Source of the DNA: Planctomyces sp. SH-PL62
Lineage (GTDB): Bacteria; Planctomycetota; Planctomycetia; Planctomycetales; Planctomycetaceae
DNA length: 37,169 nt
Reading direction: 5' to 3'
Assembly (NCBI GenBank): GCA_945893045.1
Contig: CAMDEA010000079.1
Location: 1-37,169, forward strand
Made by a program: the position numbers and the translations under genes. Below the pieces are notes generated by a model, which searched no databases, was not told the DNA's origin, and saw only the letters and a list, made by a program, of their open reading frames with translations. Positions 23,289 to 30,357 of this stretch are shown here, one piece after another (position 1 is the first letter of the stretch; each line of letters opens with the position of its first letter).

Positions 23289-25091
23289 ATGCGACTCGAC
23301 CTGTTCATGCCGTTCGTGAAGAAGAGCAAAGCCGGAGCGGTGCGGCGGTGGTTGAGTCGTCTCGGCCCGACGTGGTTGTCATCGCCGGTGCGGCGAGCGA
23401 TTCAGGGGATCTGCTTCGTCGCGTTTCTCGTGTTGTTTTTCTACGTCTGCTGGCCGTACACCGCGCGGCCTGCTGCCAAGGCCGAGAATTGGCCATCGCA
23501 CTATGCCGATGACTTGGGTCGCAAAGAGAAAGTCGCCGCTGAGTTTTTTCTGGTCATCGACCCGCTCGTCAGCCTTTCGACTGCGTTCGCTTCACGAGCA
23601 TGGGTCTGGTCACTCACAAGTGCCGGAATCATTCTGCTGGTCTGTGTCTTCATTCCGCGCGGGTTCTGTGGTTATCTCTGCCCGCTCGGCACGCTGATCG
23701 ACTTGTTTGATTGGGGGATTAGTTCGCGCGTGAAACGGTTTCGAGTTGGCGACAACGGCTGGTGGGTTCACATCAAGTATTACCTGCTGCTGGCGACGCT
23801 GGTGGCGGCTGCGTGCGGAGTGCTCGTCTCCGGTTTTTTCGCGGCGATTCCGGTCATCACGCGCGGGTTGCTGTTCGCGGTCTCGCCGTGGCAAACCGGT
23901 TTCCAGCGTGGCTGGCATCTGGTGCCGCCGGTGCATCTTGGACACTTCGTGTCGCTCGCGTTGTTCGCGGCGGTGCTGGGATTGGGGTTGCTCAAGCCGC
24001 GCTTCTGGTGCCGGTATGTCTGCCCCAGCGGTGCGGTCTTTTCGTTGGGCAACTTGTTTCGAGTCACCGAACGCAAAGTCGAGAATACCTGCATCAACTG
24101 CAACAAGTGTGTGGAGATCTGCCCGTTCGATGCGATCAAGCCGGACTTCCTCACGCGCACGACCGACTGCACGCTCTGTCAAACGTGTGGCGGTGTCTGT
24201 CCCACGCAGGCGATCAAGTTCGTCGAGCGTTGGAATCTCGTGCAACTCAAACTGCCGAACGATCCGCCGACGGGTGACACGCCGATTGGACGGCGCGGAT
24301 TTCTCGCGGCTGGAGCGGGACTCGCTTCGGGAGTGCTTGGCGGTCTGGGCCTGGCGATCGCGGGGAAGGTTTCGGGCGCGAACTTGGATGATCCGCAGGC
24401 GTGGCGACCGGTGCGGCCGCCGGGCAGCGTGCCGGAAGAACAATTCCTGCAAATGTGCATCCGCTGTGGCGAGTGTTTCAAAGCCTGTCCGAACGACGTG
24501 CTGCAACCGTTGCGGTTTCAGCAAGGACTCGATGGATTGTGGACTCCGTACGTCGTCGCCGATTGGTCCGGTTGCGAATCAAGTTGCAACGCCTGCGGCC
24601 AAGTCTGTCCGACCGGGGCGATTCGTGCATTGCCTTTGGAAGAGAAAAAGGTCTGCCATATCGGGCTGGCCGAATTGAATCTGCAAACATGTCTGCCTCA
24701 CGCCGGGCGCGAAGCGTGTCAGCTTTGCGTCGATGAGTGCCATCACGCCGGCTATCACGCGATCGAGTTCACTCGCGTGCGCACCGAAGTCGATGCCGCT
24801 AGAAACCCGGTCGAAGATTCTGGATTCCTGGCACCCGTTGTGTTGGCCGACAAATGTGTTGGCTGCGGTTTGTGTCAGACTCGCTGCTATGGCATCAATG
24901 TTGCCGACAAAGGTTTGTTGGCCGAATCCGCCATCGTGATCTCGGCCGGAGCCGGCAAAGAGGACCGCGTGATGAGTGGCTCCTACATCGCGCTGCGAGA
25001 GGCCGAGCAAGCACAACGCGCCGCGGAACAGCAACGACGGTCGCAGCCGGTTGGAGACGGAGATGGCTATCTGCCCGATTTCTTGAAATGA
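23289..25091 (+). CDS. Membrane polyferredoxin, NapH-NapG-like fusion
   Basis: The 600-residue product has two parts. The first (about 1-330) has some five membrane segments and the two CxxxCP motifs of NapH/NosR/CcoG proteins (FCGYLCPLGTLIDL and WCRYVCPSGAVFSL). Two ferredoxin clusters follow, CINCNKCVEICP and CTLCQTCGGVCP. A Tat-like RRGFLAAGAG plus hydrophobic segment comes next. The second part resembles NapG, with CIRCGECFKACP, CESSCNACGQVCP, CQLCVDECHHAG and CVGCGLCQTRC. It would carry electrons between the quinone pool or cytoplasm and the flavoprotein encoded just upstream. The terminal partner is not in view. Start ATG 23289 follows the previous stop by 3 nt. Confidence 0.85.
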   Translation: MRLDLFMPFVKKSKAGAVRRWLSRLGPTWLSSPVRRAIQGICFVAFLVLFFYVCWPYTARPAAKAENWPSHYADDLGRKEKVAAEFFLVIDPLVSLSTAFASRAWVWSLTSAGIILLVCVFIPRGFCGYLCPLGTLIDLFDWGISSRVKRFRVGDNGWWVHIKYYLLLATLVAAACGVLVSGFFAAIPVITRGLLFAVSPWQTGFQRGWHLVPPVHLGHFVSLALFAAVLGLGLLKPRFWCRYVCPSGAVFSLGNLFRVTERKVENTCINCNKCVEICPFDAIKPDFLTRTTDCTLCQTCGGVCPTQAIKFVERWNLVQLKLPNDPPTGDTPIGRRGFLAAGAGLASGVLGGLGLAIAGKVSGANLDDPQAWRPVRPPGSVPEEQFLQMCIRCGECFKACPNDVLQPLRFQQGLDGLWTPYVVADWSGCESSCNACGQVCPTGAIRALPLEEKKVCHIGLAELNLQTCLPHAGREACQLCVDECHHAGYHAIEFTRVRTEVDAARNPVEDSGFLAPVVLADKCVGCGLCQTRCYGINVADKGLLAESAIVISAGAGKEDRVMSGSYIALREAEQAQRAAEQQRRSQPVGDGDGYLPDFLK

Positions 25092-25134
25092 CTTGCCTGT
25101 CGGTCCTGCTGGCTAGCTCAGATTATTCATGGTC

Positions 25135-25204
25135 GCGATGTAACCCGAAGCGTCAGCGAGGGAGTCATCACACAATCCCTCGCTGACGCTTCGGGTTACA
25201 TCGC
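25135..25204. repeat. Perfect 29-nt inverted repeat (NPKRQRG type)
   Basis: Arms 25135-25163 and 25176-25204 are perfect reverse complements around a 12-nt loop. The core TAACCCGAAGCGTCAGCGAG is shared with the repeats at 32642-32749 and 34556-34614. It lies 44 nt downstream of the polyferredoxin stop and could act as a transcript end or stabiliser. The rest of the 25092-25393 gap shows no gene. Confidence 0.9.
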
Positions 25205-25393
25205 AGCACGCTGCTCTCCCCAATGAGTAGCCCATGAATAGTCCCGACCAGCGCAGGTTCTGGACGGTTGGGGTCGTGTCGGTACAATCTCGCCCGTCGC
25301 AATGCCGAGCCATCTGCTCGGTGATCGTGGCCGCTCTTTCGATCCCATCTCGCGGCCTTCCAAACCAGTCCTCTCTTTTCCGGAGCCTCTCTC

Positions 25394-26701
25394 ATGCGCT
25401 GGTCACGTCGATCGTGGGGAATGTTGACAGTGGTCTTGGGTTGTCTGACTTCGGCCGTTGCGCTGGCCGGAGAGACCTCCTTGGAAACACAGACTTTTGG
25501 GACGGCGATTCCCTGGACGAAGGATGTTGACGGAGCCTTCCAAGCGGCGGCCAGCCAATCCAAGCCGGTGATGCTGCTCAATCTGTCCGGCAACTTTGCC
25601 AAAAACACCTTCACCTGAAACAACGCCGAAACATACAGAGCAGGTGCTCTGTCAGACCCCAAACTTGGCGAGTTGATCAAAGCCAATTTCCTCTCGTGTT
25701 ATGAGCAGGTCGGACAGTTTTCCGTTTCGACGGCAATCTCGACGCGCCAGACGAAACTTGAGGAGCGGCTCGGCAAGAACGGCGGCAACGTCGTGACGTA
25801 TTTCTGCACGCCAGAGAAAGAAGTGTTGCTGTATCTGGTCGGTCCCGTTTCCGCTCAGGAAGTGCGGCAAGGAGCGGAGTTCTCGGACAAGTTGACTCGA
25901 GGACTGCGCGGCTTGGACAAGACTCAACGTCTCCGGAAGATTCGCGAGGCACATCAAGAGACGTTTCCAACGGGAGTCCAGGCTCCGTTCGACCGTTGGC
26001 ACAAAGACCAAGAGGACTTCGACCAGCGAACCGTGGCTCAGAAGTTGAACGCCGCGGTGCGGTTCTTCGATCAGTTGCAACGAGATCGGCGTGCGACCTC
26101 AGCCAACGGGCCGCGCTGGGTCACTCTCAGCAAAGTCCAGCTTGAACAGTCCGCCCAACGCCAACGGCAGGACGCGGAATTTGATCGCAACGAACCGCAT
26201 GTGGTGCTGGCGGCCATCTCGCCAGTGACCGTCCGCGAGATTCAGGCTCCGGTTTTTGAACGACTGGCACGAGAAAAGTTCATCGAGCGCACGCAGCGCA
26301 ACACAGACCTGCTGGCGACAGTCCAAGCCAACGCCAAAGCGGCTCGGCCGACGGTGCTGGTGGTCACCGATCACCACCGCGCGACTCCCTCCGACGCGAA
26401 GAAGATTCCCAAACATCGCGCTCTGGAAGAGCGCGACGATTTCCAAGTTGTCGCGTTGACGAAACTCGAACTCGTGCGGTTGATGGACGATGCCAACCTC
26501 GAACCGGTCGAGCGCATCGACTCTTTCGACACACGCTATGTGGTGCTGGATGTGACCGGTCAACGAGTCTCGACGATCGGCCAGTCGTCGTCCGATGGAA
26601 GATTCCGTGCTCTTCACAAGGGCCGCAAAATTTCGCGAACCCAAGAGGGGGGCGGCAACCTGCTGCTGGAAGCCCTCGAATTCGCCAAGCGGAGCGAGTG
26701 A
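25394..26701 (+). CDS. Candidate selenoprotein: exported thioredoxin-like protein with in-frame TGA
   Basis: The frame starts at ATG 25394 (GGAG 8 nt upstream) with a signal peptide (MRWSRRSWGMLTVVLGCLTS then AVALA). It continues with KPVMLLNLSGNF, a thioredoxin-like central strand, then FT-TGA-NNAETYRAGALSD. The TGA is codon 75 (25616-25618). Reading it as selenocysteine gives 435 residues in one frame; downstream codons keep coding character to a TGA at 26701. A hairpin with an AGGT loop begins 16 nt after the TGA (see 25616-25652). Codons in the hairpin (ACA, AGA, GCA, GGT, GCT, TCA) are unlike the G/C-ending codons elsewhere in the gene. A second half (from about residue 280) has another possible thioredoxin-like strand, ARPTVLVVTDHH. 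Function is unknown; a redox role is inferred. The alternative is a pseudogene with one nonsense mutation. Confidence 0.72.
25616..25652 (+). promoter_or_regulatory. Putative bacterial SECIS element after the in-frame TGA
   Basis: TGA (25616-25618) is followed 16 nt later by ACAGAGC-AGGT-GCTCTGT (25635-25652), a perfect 7-bp stem with a 4-nt loop. The first loop G lies 24 nt after the TGA. Bacterial SECIS elements need an apical-loop G within the first two loop positions, roughly 16-37 nt from the UGA. The E. coli fdhF loop also begins AGGU. Distance, stem and loop all fit the known rules. Confidence 0.7.
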
Positions 26702-26993
26702 GCGGCACGGCGCTAGCCACCGGTAATTCGAGATGGACGTTTTCCAGCGAAATAACTGCGGCTAGTGCCACAGATTGGAATTCACCTTCCACCAGAACCA
26801 TCGCTCGCCCGCCTGCTGATCAGACCGAGAATCTTGGATCGGTGCTTCCCACGGATGGCATGGCGATACCACGGATAAAACCCTGCTTCTCATTCTTCAT
26901 CCGTGGTATTGCTCTGCCATCCGTGGGGATTTCGGGATTTCATGACAGGTTATTGGCGATCTGTCGCGCTAGCGCCGTGCCGCTCACTCGCTC
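26692..26993. repeat. Outer inverted repeat carrying the stop codons of two convergent genes
   Basis: Arms 26692-26717 and 26968-26993 are perfect 26-nt reverse complements with core AGTGAGCGGCACGGCGCTAG. Each arm contains the TGA stop of its gene: 26699-26701 for the plus-strand thioredoxin-like gene and 26984-26986 for the minus-strand permease. Both proteins therefore end in Ser-Glu. A second inverted repeat (26848-26927) is nested inside. No coding sequence is seen between. Confidence 0.88.
26848..26927. repeat. Nested inverted repeat between convergent genes
   Basis: Arms 26848-26876 and 26899-26927 match at 26 of 29 positions (ends CCCACGGATGGCA and ATACCACGGAT), with a 22-nt loop. With the outer arms this gives a two-layer palindrome in the 282-nt gap. 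It may serve as a bidirectional transcription barrier. Confidence 0.85.
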
Positions 26994-28315
26994 AGCGCGG
27001 CGGCGACGTCGGTGCGGTACGCGGCGAGGCCCGGCAGGAAGCCGATCAGCGAACCGACGACCAGCAGCACCGGGAAGAGAATCAACTCCGTTGGTTCAAA
27101 CGCCAGCGGGTTGATCAGGATGCCGCTGCGTGACTCGATGATCGGGCTGGCCACCGCGACCATGCCGTGGCCGAGCAGCAATCCAATCGCGCCGCCGCCG
27201 AGACACAACAACGCGGACTCGGCCAGGATGATCGTGAAGACCGTCTCGCGCCGAGCACCGAGCGCCCGCATGATGCCGATTTCGCGGCGGCGGTCGGCCA
27301 TCGAGTTGTAGATGCTCACGAAAATGCTGACCGCTGAGACCGCGATGATCAGGCTGGTCAGCACCAGCAGCATCAATTTGATGTTGTCCACGATCAGGCT
27401 CATCAGCCGGTTCATGACCGGGACCGGATTGATCGCCATCGCTCGGACGTCTTCATTGATCTCGCCCGCCAGACGGATCGCGGCGAAACCGGTTTCTCCT
27501 TTCGTGCGGAGGAAGACTGCGGTGACTTCCTTCTGCTCGTCGAGCAACTCGGCATGGTCGGCGTGATTGTGTCCGTGAGCGTCTGGTTTCTTCGGCTGCT
27601 TCTCTTTCTCCGCTTGATCGCGGAGCGATTGCGGCACGGTGTAGCGGAATTTCTCTAAGCGGTTGATCGCCTCTTGCAGCGGCTTCTCGTGTTCCGAGAT
27701 GCCCCAGAAGCCGGCGATGCTGACGAACGCCGTGCGATCGTTCGGCGTGCCCGTCGGAGCGAGCACTCCGACCACACGAAACTTTTCCTCGTGAACGTGA
27801 TCTTTGACTCCGCCGTGAGTCAGCTTGAACTCGCTGCCGATGTCCCAGCCGTTCGTGGCGGCGACTCGCGAACCGATCACGGCATCCCACGGCGTCTTCA
27901 AGAACGACCCACGCACGCGGAACGGCTTCTTGTACGAGTAATCCATTTCAAAGAATTCGGCGTTCGTGCCGACGATGGGGAAGCCCCCTTGCTCGGTGAG
28001 ATCGCCGATCGTGATCGGCACGGCTTTCTCGACCGCAGGGTGCTGCTGCAACTCTTTGTAGTAGAGGTAGGGGAGCGGTTCACCGGAACGTTCCAGCCGG
28101 TAGATGGCACTCAAGGCGAGACTCAGGTCGCTCCCCTTTGGACCGACGACGAGGTTGAAGCCGAAGCTCTGCTGGCTGAATAGATCCGTGACCACGCCGT
28201 TGATGACCAGCACGGCGACCATCAGCATCACGCCGAGCGAAACGCTGAGCGCAGTCAGGCTCGACGAGAGAAATCGCTGCTTGATGCTTTTGAGGGCGAT
28301 GGTGACAAGATTCAT
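26984..28315 (-). CDS. ABC transporter permease, FtsX/MacB family
   Basis: The 443-residue product has one N-terminal membrane segment (about 18-40), a large extracytoplasmic domain, and three C-terminal segments forming an FtsX domain, with SIYNSMADRRREIGIMRALG as the typical coupling region. The extracytoplasmic domain has a charged, His-rich loop KPDAHGHNHADHAELL. MacB-type systems do not pump through a channel but move periplasmic or membrane substrates by mechanotransmission; the substrate here is unknown. I start at ATG 28315 (MNLVTIALKSIKQRFLSSSL). Its ATPase is the next gene upstream. Its stop codon lies inside a palindrome. Confidence 0.88.
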   Translation of the reverse strand: MNLVTIALKSIKQRFLSSSLTALSVSLGVMLMVAVLVINGVVTDLFSQQSFGFNLVVGPKGSDLSLALSAIYRLERSGEPLPYLYYKELQQHPAVEKAVPITIGDLTEQGGFPIVGTNAEFFEMDYSYKKPFRVRGSFLKTPWDAVIGSRVAATNGWDIGSEFKLTHGGVKDHVHEEKFRVVGVLAPTGTPNDRTAFVSIAGFWGISEHEKPLQEAINRLEKFRYTVPQSLRDQAEKEKQPKKPDAHGHNHADHAELLDEQKEVTAVFLRTKGETGFAAIRLAGEINEDVRAMAINPVPVMNRLMSLIVDNIKLMLLVLTSLIIAVSAVSIFVSIYNSMADRRREIGIMRALGARRETVFTIILAESALLCLGGGAIGLLLGHGMVAVASPIIESRSGILINPLAFEPTELILFPVLLVVGSLIGFLPGLAAYRTDVAAALSE

Positions 28316-28330
28316 GGAGAGTCCAATTTC

Positions 28331-28411
28331 GTAGGTCAGCCTTTCCAGGCTGACCAGTACTACGGTTGGCGTCGAATGCACATTCGGGTCAGGCTAGAAA
28401 GCCTGACCTAC
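28331..28411. repeat. REPIN-like element between ATPase and permease genes
   Basis: Two 22-nt hairpins in inverted orientation, GGTCAGCCTTTCCAGGCTGA+CC at 28334-28355 and GGTCAGGCTAGAAAGCCTGA+CC at 28387-28408, are bounded by GTAG (28331) and CTAC (ending 28411). Each has a 9-bp stem and 4-nt loop. The CTAC end supplies the TAG stop of the ATPase gene on the minus strand. Confidence 0.85.
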
Positions 28412-29070
28412 GGCCGATTGAAGTCGCTGAGCTTTTCGATCCGTCCGAAACGGGCGGCAACATCTGGCGCGTGCGTCACCAGCAACAGAGAGACGTTGTT
28501 CTCTTTGCAGGCATCGCGGATCAGATCGAGGATTGTGTTTTGGTTGGCGACATCGACGCTGGCGGTCGGTTCGTCGGCCAGCAGCAGCGAGGGATGATTG
28601 GCGAGCGCTCGCGCGACGGCGACACGCTGTTGCTCGCCGACGGAGAGTTGTGGCGGGCGGTGCTGCAAGCGGTGTCCGAGTCCCACGCGAGTCAGCAGAT
28701 CGGTCGCGCGGTGCGAATCAGTCCCTTTGCCGGCGAAGCACATACCCAGCAAGACGTTCTCCAGCGCGGTGAAAGCCGGCAGCAAATTAAACGTCTGAAA
28801 GACGAATCCGATCTTCATGGCTCGGAAGCGATCGCGGCTGGGTTCGTTGAGCCCGGTGACGTCGATGTTGTCGATGACGACTCGGCCGCTGTCGGGTGTG
28901 GTAATGCCGGCGATGACATTCAGCAGCGTGGTCTTGCCTCCGCCGCTGGAGCCGATCAATGCGACTTGCTCGGCAGTCTTCAACTCGAAGCGAGCGACGT
29001 TCAGCACCGGAATCTTTCCGCCGCCCGGCTCGCGATAGCTCTTCTTGAGGTTGTCGAGCACCAAAGACAT
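28408..29070 (-). CDS. ABC transporter ATP-binding protein, MacB/LolD type
   Basis: The 220-residue ATPase powers the adjacent permease. It has Walker A GSSGGGKTT (40-48), signature LSVGEQQRVAVARAL (LSVGE in place of LSGGQ), and Walker B plus D-loop LLLADEPTASVD; the H-loop is LLVTHAP. I start at ATG 29070 (MSLVLDNLKKSYREPGGGKI); the open frame extending far upstream runs through repeats and is spurious. The stop TAG is part of the palindrome at 28331-28411. The permease starts 92 nt downstream, the gap being filled by that repeat. Confidence 0.92.
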   Translation of the reverse strand: MSLVLDNLKKSYREPGGGKIPVLNVARFELKTAEQVALIGSSGGGKTTLLNVIAGITTPDSGRVVIDNIDVTGLNEPSRDRFRAMKIGFVFQTFNLLPAFTALENVLLGMCFAGKGTDSHRATDLLTRVGLGHRLQHRPPQLSVGEQQRVAVARALANHPSLLLADEPTASVDVANQNTILDLIRDACKENNVSLLLVTHAPDVAARFGRIEKLSDFNRP

Positions 29071-29093
29071 GCCGCCTCCGTGTATTGATCGAC

Positions 29094-29163
29094 GTAGACC
29101 GGACGCCCACGTCCGGTCACAAGGATGAAAGCCATTTCGTCCGGACGTAGGCGTCCGGACTAC
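29094..29163. repeat. REPIN-like element upstream of the ABC operon
   Basis: Hairpins 29097-29118 (GACCGGACG-CCCA-CGTCCGGTC) and 29139-29160 (GTCCGGACG-TAGG-CGTCCGGAC) are bounded by GTAG (29094) and CTAC (ending 29163). The architecture is the same as at 28331-28411 and 30281-30344 but the stem sequence differs. Confidence 0.85.
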
Positions 29164-29269
29164 GTCGATGGGGCGGGATTGTGGTTGGGTCGTCAGTACG
29201 CCGCAAGCAGACTTTGCGTGAGGCGACTTCGTGGAGTTGGCGAAATCTCGCCGATACACTGCCCCGCCC

Positions 29270-29317
29270 GTAGCGGACGCTGCTTGCGTCGGCAGGTTGG
29301 ACGCTAGCAGCGTCCGC
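29270..29317. repeat. Inverted repeat in the divergent region before the dehydrogenase gene
   Basis: GCGGACGCTGCT (29273-29284) and AGCAGCGTCCGC (29306-29317) are perfect 12-nt inverted arms; the left arm begins at a GTAG (29270) but the right end is not CTAC. It lies about 40 nt before the dehydrogenase start. The rest of the 29071-29357 gap must hold the divergent promoters, which I could not place. Confidence 0.7.
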
Positions 29318-29357
29318 CACGAGCAGACCAACTTGTGCGACAACAAAAGGTGACACG

Positions 29358-30275
29358 ATGACGGTTCCGGTGATTGCTCCGGGCAAGACGAAGATCGGTT
29401 GGATTGGCACCGGCGTGATGGGCAACAGCATGGCTGGGCATCTGCTCGCCGCAGGGTTTGCCGTGTCGGTTTACTCGCGGACGAAGGCCAAGGCCGAGCC
29501 GCTGCTCGGCAAAGGTGCCGGCTGGGCCGAGTCTCCGAAAGCACTCGCTCAGCAGAGCGACGTGATCTTCGCGATCGTCGGATTTCCCAGCGATGTCCGC
29601 GAAGTGATGCTCGGCGCGAACGGGGCGCTCGCCGGATCGAAGGCCGGCAATGTGCTCGTCGATATGACAACCAGCGAGCCATCATTGGCCGTCGAGATCG
29701 CCGACGTCGCGAAAGCCACGGGTGTGTCTAGCGTCGATGCCCCGGTCTCCGGCGGTGACATCGGAGCCAAGAACGCAGCGCTGTCGATCATGGTCGGCGG
29801 CGACAAAGAGGTCGTCGAGGCGTTGCAGCCCTGCTTCGCCGTCATGGGCAAGACGATCATTCATCAAGGCGGTCCCGGAGCCGGGCAGCACACCAAGATG
29901 GTCAATCAGATTCTGATTGCCAGCAACATGGTCGGCGTCTGCGAGGCGTTGCTGTACGGCTACAAGTCAGGGCTGGATTTAGAGACCGTGATGAAGTCGG
30001 TGTCGGTCGGAGCGGCGGGGAGTTGGTCGCTGTCGAATCTCGGCCCACGAATCATGGCCAACAACTTCGATCCGGGCTTCTTCGTCGAGCACTTCATCAA
30101 AGACATGGGGATCGCGCTGGACGAAGCGAAGCGGATGAATCTGGCCCTGCCCGGCTTGGCGTTGTCGAATCAGTTGTATTTGTCACTGAAGGCTCAGGGA
30201 GGCGGACGGCTCGGCACGCATGCGCTGCAATTGGCGCTGTCGCGCCTGTCGGGCATCGATTGGAAAGCAAGATAA
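29358..30275 (+). CDS. NAD(P)-dependent beta-hydroxyacid dehydrogenase
   Basis: A 305-residue member of the 3-hydroxyisobutyrate/tartronate semialdehyde dehydrogenase family. The Rossmann motif GTGVMGNSMAGHL (17-29) is followed by the substrate-binding DAPVSGG (127-133) and the catalytic Lys180 in HTKMVNQ. The C-terminal helical domain includes KDMGIALDEAKRMNLALPG. It would oxidise a 3-hydroxyacid or reduce its semialdehyde; the substrate cannot be named from sequence alone. AAAAGGTGA precedes ATG 29358. dapA follows in the same direction, 82 nt on, with a REPIN-like element between. Confidence 0.9.
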   Translation: MTVPVIAPGKTKIGWIGTGVMGNSMAGHLLAAGFAVSVYSRTKAKAEPLLGKGAGWAESPKALAQQSDVIFAIVGFPSDVREVMLGANGALAGSKAGNVLVDMTTSEPSLAVEIADVAKATGVSSVDAPVSGGDIGAKNAALSIMVGGDKEVVEALQPCFAVMGKTIIHQGGPGAGQHTKMVNQILIASNMVGVCEALLYGYKSGLDLETVMKSVSVGAAGSWSLSNLGPRIMANNFDPGFFVEHFIKDMGIALDEAKRMNLALPGLALSNQLYLSLKAQGGGRLGTHALQLALSRLSGIDWKAR

Positions 30276-30280
30276 TTTTC

Positions 30281-30344
30281 GTAGCCACGCTCGCCAGAGC
30301 GTGGTCATGTTGTCGCTGATCCACGTTCTGGCGAACGTGGCTAC
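30281..30344. repeat. REPIN-like element between dehydrogenase and dapA
   Basis: Hairpins CCACGCTCGCCAGAGCGTGG (30285-30304) and CCACGTTCTGGCGAACGTGG (30321-30340), each with an 8-bp stem and 4-nt loop, are bounded by GTAG (30281-30284) and CTAC (30341-30344). It begins 5 nt after the dehydrogenase stop and ends 13 nt before the dapA start. Confidence 0.88.
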
Positions 30345-30357
30345 CAATGGGAAGATC

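Noticed and set aside
25673..26701. Annotating the thioredoxin-like gene as a separate downstream gene starting after the TGA
   Set aside because: It is in the same frame as the upstream signal-peptide fragment; the first Met has no ribosome-binding site and the split would cut a thioredoxin-like domain in two.
25394..26701. Alternative genetic code with TGA as Trp
   Set aside because: TGA ends several neighbouring genes normally (folC, the SDR, the permease, the WD40 gene), so a general reassignment is excluded.
28408..29685. Long N-terminal extension of the ABC ATPase frame beyond 29070
   Set aside because: The extension crosses palindromic repeats and the start of a divergent gene; ABC homology begins at MSLVLDNLKKSY.
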